64,000 nucleotides of DNA from Ensifer sp. LCM 4579 (lineage in GTDB: Bacteria > Pseudomonadota > Alphaproteobacteria > Rhizobiales > Rhizobiaceae), in NCBI RefSeq assembly GCF_001854885.1, contig NZ_MDDV01000035.1, positions 48,939-112,938 of the forward strand. Direction: 5' to 3'. A program made the translations under genes and the position numbers. This document shows positions 54,039-63,555 of this stretch, one piece after another. Numbering within the stretch: the first letter of the stretch is position 1; every line of letters starts with the position of its first letter. Under the pieces are notes generated by a model. That model ran no database searches. It was not told where the DNA came from and was given only the letters and a program-made list of their open reading frames with translations.

Positions 54039-54116
54039 TCAGGTCGCAGACCGGTCGATCGCCCGGACTACGCTCGGGCGCTCCATCATACGGGTGTAAA
54101 ACGCGCGGAGACGCGA
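54039..54116 (-). pseudogene. Fragment of a glutathione S-transferase C-terminus
   Basis: Read on the minus strand, the final 25 codons give LRAFYTRMMERPSVVRAIDR then SAT and a stop, which closely matches the C-terminal helix of bacterial glutathione S-transferases (RMxxRPSVxRA). No coding similarity continues upstream. It is a decayed or truncated copy. Confidence 0.45.
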
Positions 54117-54173
54117 TCGACTTGTTGAACGGCGTCACCGGCGCGCAATGTTTAGGTCGTGCCTTGGCTTGCG

Positions 54174-54776
54174 CTATGCGGATGCTTTCTTGAAGGCTTC
54201 CTGCGCGGCTTGATTGGCGCGATCGAAGGTGCCGCGCGTTTCTTTCAGAGCGGCCGTCAGCGCGGACCACGACTGCGCGCCAGCCTCGTTCAGCTTTTGC
54301 AGCCTTTCACGCGCAGCGGCGGCATCGGCCTCCATGCGTTTCGCGCCTGCCTCGATGTCGGCCCGACGATCGGCCGCGAATCGCTCGCCGGCACGGCGAT
54401 ACTTGTCGGCCGCCTCGCGCCAAGCTTTAAGTTGGGCGTCGGCCTGAAGCTTGAAGATCGCCTGTTGCTGCTTTATCTGGTCGCCAAAGCTCTCGACGTA
54501 CTTCTTGACCTCCGCCTCGAAAGCATTCCATTCAGAGTCCAGCTGTGCCTTTGCCTCGGTCCAGGCGGCCTCGCTTGCCTGCGCCTGCTTCTTGACCATT
54601 TCCCGGAATTCGTCGCGCTTCTTAGTCAGGTCAGCGCGAGCTTGGTCGGCCTTCGCTTTCGTTTCCGACTTCACGTCGCCGGCTCTGCTTTCCAGCGATG
54701 CCAGCGCGGCATCCATTTCGTCAATCCGCTCTTTGGCCCAATTCGTGTAGAAGTGAATGCTGCTCTGCCCGGCCAT
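54174..54776 (-). CDS. Soluble coiled-coil protein (200 aa)
   Basis: Starts MAGQSSIHFYTNWAKERIDE at 54776 with GGAGGATAG upstream. Almost all of the protein is charged helix (DVKSETKAKADQARADLTKK, AGERFAADRRADIEAGAKRM) with Ala-rich coiled-coil repeats, and no membrane segment or signal. It resembles apolipoprotein- or phasin-like helical proteins in composition only; no family is recognised. It is divergent from the AI-2E-family permease gene. Confidence 0.75.
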   Translation of the reverse strand: MAGQSSIHFYTNWAKERIDEMDAALASLESRAGDVKSETKAKADQARADLTKKRDEFREMVKKQAQASEAAWTEAKAQLDSEWNAFEAEVKKYVESFGDQIKQQQAIFKLQADAQLKAWREAADKYRRAGERFAADRRADIEAGAKRMEADAAAARERLQKLNEAGAQSWSALTAALKETRGTFDRANQAAQEAFKKASA

Positions 54777-54998
54777 TTTTCTATCCTCCAGGGCTAGTCA
54801 CGTCTGTCGCGACGATAAGTTCATCAGATCTTTTAGGCCTGCGCCTGGTCGTCGCATTGATCCAAATCAAGCTATGCTCGGTACCGCGGGATCACATGAG
54901 CGCTCATGGCCGCGTCGACCCCTGCTGCGGAGATTCGTAGGCGGGCTTGACTCGGTGTCGAAGCAGTCGATTGTGCAAGTGCAACCGGGTTACTGGCG

Positions 54999-56081
54999 AT
55001 GCGGCAACTTAAGGACAAGACCTTCATCTGGCTGACCGCCGCAGTATCGCTGGCCTTCGCATGGATGCTGTGGCCGTTCTCCGGCGCGATTCTCTGGGCA
55101 ACCGTGCTCGCCGTGCTGTTTGCTCCGGTCAATCGAGGTATCCTCAAGAGCATCCCGGGCCGGCGCAATCTTGCGGCGCTGTTCACCTTGGTCATCATTC
55201 TGGTGATGGTGATTCTGCCATTTCTGCTAATTTCGAACCTCGTCTTCCGCGAGGCAGCCTCCGTTTACAAGAGCATCGCGGCTGGCCGGATCGCGGCCGA
55301 CATTGACGTCCAGACGCTAGGCGAAATGCTCCCAGACTGGCTGAAGGGCCTGGTCGACAGAATTGAACTGCCGGATGCGGCCGCGTTGCGCGCGCGGCTG
55401 CTGAACGCGCTCGCGGAGAGCGGGCAGTTCCTGGCGGGGCAGGCGATCAACATCGGACAGTCGACCTTCCACCTCATCGTGAGCGTTTTCGTGATGCTTT
55501 ACCTGCTGTTTTTCTTGCTGCGCGACGGGCGCGAACTGGCGCGTCTGATCGGCGAGGCGATGCCGCTGAGCGCTGGTCTGCGCCAGGCGCTGTTCGCCCG
55601 CTTTGCGCTAACCATCAATGCAATCGTTAAAGGCAGCATCGTCGTGGCGCTCGTGCAGGGAACGCTCGGAGCGCTAATTCTCTGGATGCTGGACATCCGG
55701 GCGCCCGTGCTTTGGGGGGCGGTGATGGCCGTCTTCGCACTTCTGCCGGTGGTGGGCACCGGTCTCGTGTGGGGACCTATCGCCATCTACCTGCTGGCAT
55801 CAGGGGCCGTTTGGAAAGGCGCCGTGCTGCTGATCTACGGAGTGCTGGTGATCGGGCTGGTGGACAACCTGCTGCGGCCGATCCTCATAGGCAAGGAAAC
55901 CAGGATCCCGGATTATCTGGTCCTGATCTCGACACTGGGTGGCATCGCCACCTTCGGACCCAATGGCTTTGTCGTCGGCCCGGTGATCGCCGCGCTTTTT
56001 CTGGCGGCCTGGTCAGTGTTCCCAGTGGTGACGGGCGGACGAGAAAACCGGGACGAGAACACAGACCGACCTCTGACTTGA
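54999..56081 (+). CDS. AI-2E transporter-family (UPF0118) membrane protein
   Basis: A 360-residue polytopic inner-membrane protein of the AI-2E transporter/PerM family. About eight helices: two near the N-terminus, a large soluble loop (about 75-150), then LIVSVFVMLYLLFFLLRDGR ELARLI as the family signature, followed by GSIVVALVQGTLGALILWML and closing helices with GFVVGPVIAALFLAAWSVFP. The actual substrate of most members is unproven; some are sodium/proton antiporters or quorum-signal exporters. The ribosome-binding site is weak. No luxS or lsr gene is nearby. Confidence 0.88.
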   Translation: MRQLKDKTFIWLTAAVSLAFAWMLWPFSGAILWATVLAVLFAPVNRGILKSIPGRRNLAALFTLVIILVMVILPFLLISNLVFREAASVYKSIAAGRIAADIDVQTLGEMLPDWLKGLVDRIELPDAAALRARLLNALAESGQFLAGQAINIGQSTFHLIVSVFVMLYLLFFLLRDGRELARLIGEAMPLSAGLRQALFARFALTINAIVKGSIVVALVQGTLGALILWMLDIRAPVLWGAVMAVFALLPVVGTGLVWGPIAIYLLASGAVWKGAVLLIYGVLVIGLVDNLLRPILIGKETRIPDYLVLISTLGGIATFGPNGFVVGPVIAALFLAAWSVFPVVTGGRENRDENTDRPLT

Positions 56082-56248
56082 CGCCCGCATCGCGCGTTTT
56101 CCCGGCAATCCGCGGCGGCCGTTGCCAAGGGAGTGGAGTGCGACAAATGTATTCGCCCCACCTGCGATCAGTTGCGGATCGCCTCACCTTGAATCTGCGC
56201 ATCGAGCTTTCCGAAAATCGGGTATGATTTTCGAGCCGATGCGCTGGG

Positions 56249-57151
56249 CTAACCAAGATCGACCACAACGATCTCCGGCGGCACGCCGAAGCGGATCGGG
56301 GCGACGGAGCAGCCGAGACCGCCCGAGACTATCAGATTACGATCGTCCTCGACGATATGGCCATAGGCATAGCGGTCGCCGAAACGGGACGGGACGACCG
56401 GCGAATAGCCGGCAAGCCGCACCTGACCGCCATGGGTGTGCCCGGAAAGCGTCAGCGAGACGCGCGACGGCACTTTTGGAAAGATGTCGGGTTCGTGCGC
56501 CAGCAGGATCACCGGCGCCTCATCCGTGACCTGCGAAAGAGTCCCGCCGAGATCGTCGAGGCCGATCATGCGCCGCCGGTTCCAGATCTTTCCCGGGCGA
56601 AGCGCGAGCTGGTCTTCGAGCCCCGCCAGCCAGAAGCCGAAGCCGTCCTTCTCCAGGCGGATGGCGCGATTGCTGTGGACCTCGATACCGACGCCTGCCA
56701 GCGCCCGGTGCGCGAAAGTCTCGCCGCCGCCGTTCTTCTGGGCGGTCCGGTCTTCCCACCAATCGTGATTGCCCATCACCGCGTGCACGCCCAGCGGCGC
56801 TTGCAATGTCGACAGGGCCTTCGACCATTCGCTCGAATGGACGTAGCGGGTGACGAAATTCATGCCCGAGGCATAGTCACCGAGAAGCAGGGTGACATCG
56901 CCGCCGAGGCTGTTCGCGCGCTTGCAGATCGACACGATGCGGTCGGCCGACATCCAGGGTTCGCAGGCATGCAGATCGGCGAGTGCGACAAGACGCAGCT
57001 TGAGCCCCGGCGTCCAGGCGGGCGGAGTCATCTGATAGCGGGCGATCGAGAGCCGACCGAGCGGCTCGACGGCCAAGGCATAGCCGCCCAGCGCAGCGAA
57101 GCTTGTGAACCCGCCACCGACCAATTTCATGAAGCCGCGGCGGGAGATCAT
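56249..57151 (-). CDS. Tat-exported calcineurin-like metallophosphoesterase
   Basis: A 300-residue phosphoesterase of the YkuE/YaeI type. The N-terminus has a twin-arginine signal (MISRRGFMKLVGGGFTSFAA). The five metal motifs are LVALADLHACEPW (D-x-H), TLLLGDYASG (GD), AVMGNHDWWED (GNHD), ILLAHEPD (H) and LSGHTHGGQVRL (GHTH). It should be periplasmic or membrane-anchored. Substrate is unknown; related proteins act on cell-wall or lipid precursors. It starts one base after the ruvB stop, so it is likely part of the ruv transcript. Confidence 0.92.
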   Translation of the reverse strand: MISRRGFMKLVGGGFTSFAALGGYALAVEPLGRLSIARYQMTPPAWTPGLKLRLVALADLHACEPWMSADRIVSICKRANSLGGDVTLLLGDYASGMNFVTRYVHSSEWSKALSTLQAPLGVHAVMGNHDWWEDRTAQKNGGGETFAHRALAGVGIEVHSNRAIRLEKDGFGFWLAGLEDQLALRPGKIWNRRRMIGLDDLGGTLSQVTDEAPVILLAHEPDIFPKVPSRVSLTLSGHTHGGQVRLAGYSPVVPSRFGDRYAYGHIVEDDRNLIVSGGLGCSVAPIRFGVPPEIVVVDLG

Positions 57152-57152
57152 C

Positions 57153-58193
57153 TCAGTCGTCCTCGAGCGTCAGCCGGAATTGCGCCGTCTCTATATCCCT
57201 GGGCGGATTGAGGCCGAGATGCTTCCAGGCATTTGCCGTCAGAACGCGGCCGCGCGGGGTGCGCTGGATGAAGCCCTGCTGGATGAGATAGGGCTCGATG
57301 ATGTCCTCGATCGCGTCGCGCGGCTCGGAGAGCCCGGCTGCGATCGTATCGATGCCGACCGGCCCGCCACCGAAATTCTGGGCGATCATCGCCAGATAGC
57401 GGCGGTCGAGCTGGTCGAGACCCATATTGTCGACCAGCAGGCGCGTCAGGGCCTCGTCGGCAAGCTCGCGCGTTACGGCTTCGGCGCGGGCGACCTCGGC
57501 GAAATCGCGCACGCGCCGCAGAAGGCGCCCGGCGATGCGCGGCGTGCCGCGCGCCCGTCGGGCGATTTCGCGCGCGCCTTCGTCGGTCATGCCGAGGCCC
57601 ATCAGGCGCGCGCCGCGCCTGACGATCGATTCCAACTCGTCGACGGTATAGAAATTGAGCCGCACGGGAATGCCGAAGCGGTCGCGCAAAGGCGTCGTCA
57701 GGAGCCCGAGGCGGGTCGTCGCGGCGACCAGGGTGAACTTGGAGAGGTCGATCTTCACCGATCGCGCCGCCGGACCTTCCCCGATAATGAGATCGAGCTG
57801 GAAATCCTCCATTGCCGGATAGAGAATTTCCTCGACCGCCGGATTCAGGCGATGAATCTCGTCTATGAAGAGCACGTCGCGCTCCTCGAGATTGGTGAGG
57901 AGTGCCGCGAGATCGCCGGCCTTTGCGATCACCGGACCGGAGGTCGAGCGGAAATTGACACCCAGTTCCTTCGCCATGATCTGCGCCAACGTCGTCTTGC
58001 CGAGTCCAGGGGGGCCGACGAAGAGCACGTGATCAAGCGCCTCGCCGCGATTGCGCGCCGCCTCGATGAAGATTTTGAGATTGGCGCGAGCCTCCGCCTG
58101 GCCGGTGAACTCGTCGAGGGACTGCGGACGCAATGTCGCGTCGACATCTTCGCCTCGCTTTTCCGGCGCTATCAGGCGTGCGGCTTCATTCAT
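57153..58193 (-). CDS. ruvB: Holliday-junction branch-migration ATPase RuvB
   Basis: The hexameric motor that drives branch migration of Holliday junctions with RuvA. The AAA+ module has Walker [17 protein letters not shown], Walker [18 protein letters not shown] and [20 protein letters not shown] (sensor 1 and arginine-finger region); the C-terminal winged helix ends with [18 protein letters not shown]. Length 346 is typical. It is 142 bases downstream of ruvA in the same orientation and is followed at once by the metallophosphoesterase. Confidence 0.97.
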   Translation of the reverse strand: MNEAARLIAPEKRGEDVDATLRPQSLDEFTGQAEARANLKIFIEAARNRGEALDHVLFVGPPGLGKTTLAQIMAKELGVNFRSTSGPVIAKAGDLAALLTNLEERDVLFIDEIHRLNPAVEEILYPAMEDFQLDLIIGEGPAARSVKIDLSKFTLVAATTRLGLLTTPLRDRFGIPVRLNFYTVDELESIVRRGARLMGLGMTDEGAREIARRARGTPRIAGRLLRRVRDFAEVARAEAVTRELADEALTRLLVDNMGLDQLDRRYLAMIAQNFGGGPVGIDTIAAGLSEPRDAIEDIIEPYLIQQGFIQRTPRGRVLTANAWKHLGLNPPRDIETAQFRLTLEDD

Positions 58194-58335
58194 TTCAAAC
58201 TTCCATCTGCGGGGTGGGTCGCATGGCCATCCAACGGCACGGGGCAGCTTTCAACCATAGTGCGAGCGCGGCCGCCGATCCAGTCCGATCACGCCGGCGA
58301 GCCTCGTTCCGATGCGATTGCGGCTGCACAAAGGC

Positions 58336-58953
58336 TCATCGCGCCAGTTCCTTCAAGCCGAGCCGGATCAGCTTGGCACTGTCGTCCCCTTCCCCGCCAT
58401 TCTTCAGGGCCGCGGCAACGGCATTTGCCGCCTGGTCGCGCGAATAGCCGAGATTGGTCAGGGCGGAGACCGCATCCGCGACCGGTGCCGAGGCGACCCC
58501 TTCGCCGAGTTCCTGCTTAAAGCCGATCGAGGCCGACATCTCGCCGGCAAAGGCGGGCGCCTTGTTCTTGAGCTCGGTCACGATGCGCACGGCTACCTTC
58601 GGACCGACGCCGGGGGCGCGCACAACCGAAGTCTTGTCCTGCAGCGCGACGGCATTGGCAAGCTCGCTTGTCGTCAGCGTCGAAAGCAGCGCCAGCGCCA
58701 CCTTCGATCCCACTCCCTGGACCGTTTGCAGCAGGCGGAACCATTCGCGCTCGAGCGCCGTCAGGAAACCGAAAAGCTTCAGCTGGTCCTCGCGCACATA
58801 GGTCTCGATGAAGAGCGCCGCCGCCTCCCCCGCCGATCCGAGCTTCGAAAGGGTGCGTGCCGAACAATGGGCGACATAGCCGACGCCATGCACGTCGAGC
58901 ACGACGTAATCCTCGCCGATTTCGTCGATGGTGCCCTTGAGTTTACCGATCAT
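58336..58953 (-). CDS. ruvA: Holliday-junction binding protein RuvA
   Basis: Tetrameric DNA-binding partner of RuvB. It starts [20 protein letters not shown] (OB-fold), contains the helix-hairpin-helix motifs [20 protein letters not shown] and [20 protein letters not shown], and ends with the RuvB-binding helical domain (about 160-205: [20 protein letters not shown]). Length 205. It is 69 bases downstream of ruvC. Confidence 0.97.
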   Translation of the reverse strand: MIGKLKGTIDEIGEDYVVLDVHGVGYVAHCSARTLSKLGSAGEAAALFIETYVREDQLKLFGFLTALEREWFRLLQTVQGVGSKVALALLSTLTTSELANAVALQDKTSVVRAPGVGPKVAVRIVTELKNKAPAFAGEMSASIGFKQELGEGVASAPVADAVSALTNLGYSRDQAANAVAAALKNGGEGDDSAKLIRLGLKELAR

Positions 58954-59022
58954 CTGGCTCTCGTTTCACTAATTTCCCGTTGGTGCAGGTTGTCACCGTC
59001 ATTCCGCTCTCCACTATCCGAC

Positions 59023-59535
59023 CTACCCCGCAAGCGCCGCCAGACGGCTGGTGATCGCCTGGCGGTTATGGGCGTGGCAGATCGCGATGGCAAGCGCGTC
59101 GGCAGCATCGTTGCCCTTGAACTCGGCCTTCGGCATCAGCACCTTCAGCATCATGTGGATCTGCTGCTTCTCGCCATGTCCGACGCCGATCACCGCCTTC
59201 TTGACGGCGTTCGGCGCGTACTCGGCGACGCGCAAGCCCGCCCGCGCGGGAACCAGCATGGCGATGCCGCGCGCCTGTCCGAGCTTCAGGGTCGCGGTCG
59301 CATCCTTGTTGACAAAGGTCTGCTCGACCGCCGCCTCGTGCGGCTGAAAGCCGTGCACCACATCGGCGAGCCCGTCATGCAGCTCACAGAGGCGGGACGC
59401 GAGGTCCTTATCGCCGTCCGAGGTCACCGTGCCGGAAGCGACGAAGCGCAGCGCGTTGCCCAGCGTCTCGATTATGCCCCAGCCGGTGCGCCTCAGGCCC
59501 GGATCGATGCCGATAATGCGAATCGTGGTCTGCAT
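59023..59535 (-). CDS. ruvC: Holliday-junction resolvase RuvC
   Basis: Endonuclease that resolves Holliday junctions by paired nicks. The RNase H-like fold has the first catalytic Asp in [14 protein letters not shown], and the other acidic residues in [20 protein letters not shown] and [15 protein letters not shown]. Length 170. It is first of the ruvCAB set and stands divergent from the luciferase-like gene. Confidence 0.97.
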   Translation of the reverse strand: MQTTIRIIGIDPGLRRTGWGIIETLGNALRFVASGTVTSDGDKDLASRLCELHDGLADVVHGFQPHEAAVEQTFVNKDATATLKLGQARGIAMLVPARAGLRVAEYAPNAVKKAVIGVGHGEKQQIHMMLKVLMPKAEFKGNDAADALAIAICHAHNRQAITSRLAALAG

Positions 59536-59703
59536 GCCTCACCCTATGTCGGTCGATGCGAGGCTGCCAGCGAAAAGTGAACAAAACAAAAACATCACAC
59601 AGAAAGAACGGCACATGGGCGAAAGCGGCCGGACGAACCTTGGATTGAGGAAACTTGAACCTACATTGCGATCGCTCAATTTCTCTTGAAGAAAGGCATT
59701 GCC

Positions 59704-60702
59704 ATGCCCCCTTTCTCCATCCTCGACCTGTCGCCGATCACCGAAGGCGGCAGCGTCGCGCAATCGCTCGAGAACTCCCGCCAGCTGGCAATCGCGGCCG
59801 AAGAGAACGGGTACAAGCGCTTTTGGCTGGCCGAGCATCATGGCATGAAGGGCATTGCCAGCGCGGCAACGTCGCTCGTCATTGCGCATGTCGCATCGGC
59901 GACGCGGACGATCCGCGTCGGATCGGGCGGCATCATGCTGCCCAACCATTCACCGTTGGTGATCGCCGAACAGTTCGGCACCCTGGCAGCGCTTTTTCCC
60001 GGCCGCATCGATCTCGGCCTTGGCCGCGCGCCGGGCACGGACATGCGTACCGCGCAGGCATTGCGGCGCAATATGGAGGCGAGCGCCAACAATTTCCCGA
60101 ACGATGTCGTCGAGCTCCGGGCACTGCTCGGTCCGGTCACCGAGGACCAGAAGGTCATCGCCGTGCCCGGTGCCGATTCAAACGTGCCGATCTGGCTGCT
60201 GGGCTCCAGCCATTTCAGTGCCCATCTTGCCGGTATGCTGGGGCTTCCCTTCGCCTTCGCCTCGCATTTCGCCCCGGACATGCTGCTCTCCGCGCTCGAG
60301 ATCTATCGCGCGCGCTTCACGCCCTCGCCCGAGTTTGACAGGCCGCATGTGATGGTCGGTGTCATGGGCGTCGCCGCCGATACGGATGAGGAGGCAAACT
60401 ATCTCTTCACCTCGATGCAGCAGTCCTTCGCAGCGCTCCGCCGCAGTGCCCGCGGCCGCTTTCCGCCGCCGGTGAAGTCGATGGATGGCCTGTGGAGCCC
60501 GGATGAGAAGATCTTCGTGGATCACGCCATGACCTATGCGGTGGTCGGCGGTCCCGAGACGGTCCGCCGGAAGATCGCATCCTTCCTTGAGCTCACCAAG
60601 ACCGACGAACTGATCATTTCCATGCCGATCTTCGACATGGATGCGCGTCTTCATTCGCTGAGGCTCTTCGCCGAGGCGAAGCGGAGCCTTGCCGCCGGTT
60701 AA
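59704..60702 (+). CDS. Luciferase-like (LLM) flavin-dependent monooxygenase
   Basis: A 332-residue TIM-barrel flavoprotein of the bacterial luciferase-like superfamily, using FMN or F420. The start [17 protein letters not shown] (ATG at 59704, AAGAAAGG upstream) and the motifs [40 protein letters not shown] and [15 protein letters not shown] are characteristic of the subgroup annotated as alkanal monooxygenase-like or YhbW. Real substrates of this subgroup are unknown. It converges on the DapA-family gene. Confidence 0.92.
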   Translation: MPPFSILDLSPITEGGSVAQSLENSRQLAIAAEENGYKRFWLAEHHGMKGIASAATSLVIAHVASATRTIRVGSGGIMLPNHSPLVIAEQFGTLAALFPGRIDLGLGRAPGTDMRTAQALRRNMEASANNFPNDVVELRALLGPVTEDQKVIAVPGADSNVPIWLLGSSHFSAHLAGMLGLPFAFASHFAPDMLLSALEIYRARFTPSPEFDRPHVMVGVMGVAADTDEEANYLFTSMQQSFAALRRSARGRFPPPVKSMDGLWSPDEKIFVDHAMTYAVVGGPETVRRKIASFLELTKTDELIISMPIFDMDARLHSLRLFAEAKRSLAAG

Positions 60703-60715
60703 ATGGCGGCGCTGC

Positions 60716-61657
60716 TTACAGCGCTCCGATCCTGGCGCGGAACATCTCCGTTCCCTGGACGATCCGGTCGATGACGGCCTCGAGCGCCCAGTATCTCTCG
60801 TGGATGTCATAGGGCACGGCGCGGCTGGACGTATCCGCAAAGGTGCCGAGCCGCTTGTGATAGAGCTTTGCGAGCTTCGGATAGCCCATCGGTTCCGTCT
60901 GCGCCGAAAGCACCAGAAAGACCGCGAGTTCCTCAGCGAGTGCGGGACAGTCCGCCCCATGATCCTGCAGCCAGCGATAAAGGTCCGGGTGGAAATTGTT
61001 CATCACCCCGCAGAAGCCGGCCCCGGTTACCTGCATGGCCGGATAGGCAATCGCGGCGTTGGCGTTGCAGATGAGGAATGGCGACCCTTCTGTAATCTTC
61101 GCCCTTCGCCTGACGGTATCGAGATCGCAGGAAACATCCTTCAGGAGGATGAACCGACCCGACTGCGCGCAGAACTCGATCTCGTCATCGGTAAGGAGCC
61201 GTCGATAGGGCGCCGGGCATTCATAGAGCCCGAGCGGCACATCCTGCGGAAGGGCTCCCAGCAGCACATCGAGCGAGGCGCGCACTTCCGCCGCGCCGCC
61301 CGTCTCCGGCGCCAGCCGGTTCGAGACAAGGATCACCGCATCCGCCCCGGTATCGGCAATGGCCGTGAGTTCCGTGACCTGATCGTCGAGGCTTTCCGAA
61401 ATATGTCCGGAGGAAACCACCGGCAAGCGGCCGGCAACCTTTTCGACGGTGAAGCGTGAGAGATCGACGCGCTCTTCGAGCGACAGAAACCGCATTTCGG
61501 AGGATTGGCAGACCGCGAAAAGCGCCTCCGAGCCATTGGCGATGTACCATTCGATCAGGGCCTCATAGCCGTCCCAATCAATTTTTCCGTCAGGGCCGAA
61601 AGGCGTGATCATGACGGGAATGATTCCGGCAACGCGTGTGGTCACTTGAGACTCCAT
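60716..61657 (-). CDS. DapA/NanA-family aldolase
   Basis: A 313-residue TIM-barrel enzyme of the dihydrodipicolinate synthase/N-acetylneuraminate lyase family. It begins GIIPVMITPFGPDGKIDWDG, has the catalytic Tyr in LGLYECPAPYRR and the Schiff-base Lys in FILLKDVSCD. These enzymes cleave or form 2-oxo acids. It is the downstream gene of a TRAP transporter cluster on the same strand, so it probably acts on the imported sugar acid or hydroxy-acid derivative rather than in lysine synthesis. Its exact substrate cannot be told. Confidence 0.9.
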   Translation of the reverse strand: MESQVTTRVAGIIPVMITPFGPDGKIDWDGYEALIEWYIANGSEALFAVCQSSEMRFLSLEERVDLSRFTVEKVAGRLPVVSSGHISESLDDQVTELTAIADTGADAVILVSNRLAPETGGAAEVRASLDVLLGALPQDVPLGLYECPAPYRRLLTDDEIEFCAQSGRFILLKDVSCDLDTVRRRAKITEGSPFLICNANAAIAYPAMQVTGAGFCGVMNNFHPDLYRWLQDHGADCPALAEELAVFLVLSAQTEPMGYPKLAKLYHKRLGTFADTSSRAVPYDIHERYWALEAVIDRIVQGTEMFRARIGAL

Positions 61658-61666
61658 GGGTGCGGC

Positions 61667-62962
61667 TCAGCCCGCATAGCCAAGAAGGCGAGGCAGCCAG
61701 AGAATGATGTCGGGAAACAGGATCATCATGATGAGCGCGAGGATGAGCGCCGCGACGAAGGCCCAGATTTCACGGATGATCTCGGCAAGCGGAATTCTTG
61801 TCGTCGCATTGATGACGAAAAGCAGGATTCCATAGGGCGGCGTGACGAGCCCGATCATCGTGTTCACCACCGCGACGACGCCGAAATAGACGAGGTCGAT
61901 GCCGAGTTCCCGGCAGGTGGGAATGAACAGCGGAATGATGACGAGGATGATGGTCGAGGCGTCGAGCACGCAGCCGAGAGCAAGCAGCAGCAGATTGATG
62001 CCGAGCATGAAGGCAAGCGGCGACACGTTGATGCCGGCGAGCGCCTGGGCGATCGTCGTGCCGATATTCTCCGAGGCGACGATATAGTTCAGCACCAGGG
62101 CGCCGCCGATCACCAGCCCCACGGAGGCGGACGGGCGGGCGCTGTCCACGAGGACCTCGTAGAAGGCCTTCAGCGTCAGCGAACGGTAGAACACGGTCGC
62201 CAGCAGCAGCGCATAGGCGGCAGCGATCGCCGCGGCTTCCGTCGGTGTGGCGATACCGCCATAGATGCCGTAAAGCAGGATCGCCGGCATCAACAGAACC
62301 GGGAAGGCCTGGAGGGTGAGGCGCGGAACTTCGCGCAAGGGCACCGCCTCATCGGCGGCAATGCCGCGCCGGTGTGCGTAGAGGATGTTCATGCCCATCA
62401 GCACAGCGCCCATCGTCAGCCCCGGCGTCACGCCGCCGAGGAAGAGATAACCGACGGACGTGTTGGAAACGAGCGCGTAAAGCACCATCGGGATCGACGG
62501 GGGAATGATCGGGCCGATGGTGGCGGAGGCCGCCGTCAGCGCCGCCGCATAGCCGCGCGAATAGTGGCCGCTCTTCCTCATCATCTCGGTGACGATACGC
62601 CCGACACCCGCCGCATCGGCGACCGCGGAACCCGACATACCGGAGAAGATGATCGACGAGACGACGTTCACATGGCCGAGCCCGCCGCGAAACCGCCCGA
62701 CGGTCGCCACGCAGAACTTTAGGAGCCGCTCGGAGATCGTCCCCGCATTCATGATGTTGGCGGCAACGATGAAGAGCGGCACCGCGAGCAGGACGAAACT
62801 GTCGTAGAGGCCGGAGGCCATCTGCTCGCCGGCGATCGCGACGTCCTGCCCCTTCACCGTAAGATAGACGATGGAGCCAACCAGAATGGAATAGGCGACG
62901 GGGGTGCCGATGGCGGCAAGCACCAGAATGGCGAGGAGGCAGAGGGAAAGGGCGACGCTCAC
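61667..62962 (-). CDS. dctM: TRAP transporter large permease DctM
   Basis: The large membrane subunit of a tripartite ATP-independent periplasmic transporter, 431 residues, twelve helices. Typical elements are IFSGMSGSAVADAAGVGRIV, AALTAASATIGPIIPPSIPM and VGLVTPPYGILLFVINATTR. It starts with GTG at 62962, overlapping the dctQ stop by four bases. It imports an organic acid with sodium together with DctQ and the binding protein DctP. The downstream neighbour is the DapA-family gene, nine bases away. Confidence 0.95.
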   Translation of the reverse strand: MSVALSLCLLAILVLAAIGTPVAYSILVGSIVYLTVKGQDVAIAGEQMASGLYDSFVLLAVPLFIVAANIMNAGTISERLLKFCVATVGRFRGGLGHVNVVSSIIFSGMSGSAVADAAGVGRIVTEMMRKSGHYSRGYAAALTAASATIGPIIPPSIPMVLYALVSNTSVGYLFLGGVTPGLTMGAVLMGMNILYAHRRGIAADEAVPLREVPRLTLQAFPVLLMPAILLYGIYGGIATPTEAAAIAAAYALLLATVFYRSLTLKAFYEVLVDSARPSASVGLVIGGALVLNYIVASENIGTTIAQALAGINVSPLAFMLGINLLLLALGCVLDASTIILVIIPLFIPTCRELGIDLVYFGVVAVVNTMIGLVTPPYGILLFVINATTRIPLAEIIREIWAFVAALILALIMMILFPDIILWLPRLLGYAG

Positions 62963-63465
62963 GGCCGGACCTCGTCATGTTCGGGCGCATCATCGTCTGC
63001 GACCCCGTCCTTCAATATCCGGACAAGCCTCCACGTATAGGCAGCGATGACGGCAACGAGAAACACGGCATAGATGACATAGACGTCACGCATGGGCACG
63101 CGCAGGGTCGGGCTTCTCTTGATGCGGAGGAAATCGATCCAGTCCCAGGTGGGCAGCAGCGACCAGGCGAGGCCTGCGACGATCGCCAGAGCGGAGATGG
63201 CGGCCATGACACGCCGCGGTCCGCGCGAAGCCGAACGGTAGAGGAGATCGAAGGTTATGTGGTCCTCGTTGCGCACGAAAAAGGCGCAGCCGAAGAACAC
63301 GATCCACACCCACAGGATCAGGCAGAGCTCCAGCGTCCAGCCGAAAGGCTGGTCCATGACGTAGCGGGAGAATATCTGCAGCAGGAAGGTGCCAAAAAGG
63401 GCCAGCATCATCAGCGCGCCGACGGCTTCCGCCCCTTTTCGCAATCCCCTGAAAAGGCCGGTCAT
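62959..63465 (-). CDS. dctQ: TRAP transporter small permease DctQ
   Basis: The four-helix small subunit, 168 residues from the ATG at 63465 (GGGAG upstream; the TTG at 63477 is rejected). Family elements include MDQPFGWTLELCLILWVWIVFF GCAFF (two adjoining segments) and FVRNEDHITFDLLYR. It couples the binding protein to DctM. A strong hairpin separates it from dctP. Confidence 0.92.
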   Translation of the reverse strand: MTGLFRGLRKGAEAVGALMMLALFGTFLLQIFSRYVMDQPFGWTLELCLILWVWIVFFGCAFFVRNEDHITFDLLYRSASRGPRRVMAAISALAIVAGLAWSLLPTWDWIDFLRIKRSPTLRVPMRDVYVIYAVFLVAVIAAYTWRLVRILKDGVADDDAPEHDEVRP

Positions 63466-63505
63466 TGGATCTCCCAAAGCATACTTCTACTACATCTCTC
63501 CTATT

Positions 63506-63548
63506 AAAACCGGCGCCGCATCCGCAATGTACAGCCGGATGCGGCGCC
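63506..63548 (-). terminator. Terminator or attenuator between dctP and dctQ
   Basis: Perfect 13-bp inverted repeat (GGCGCCGCATCCG paired with CGGATGCGGCGCC, 11-base loop), followed on the minus strand by GGTTTTAATA. It lies between the binding-protein gene and the permease genes, which would lower permease relative to binding-protein expression. Confidence 0.8.
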
Positions 63549-63555
63549 CATCCCG

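Noticed and set aside
53857..54270. 137-codon minus-strand frame
   Set aside because: It is out of frame with the glutathione S-transferase fragment in the same place and lacks coding character.
57105..58520. 471-codon plus-strand frame
   Set aside because: Complement of ruvB and part of ruvA; no independent evidence.
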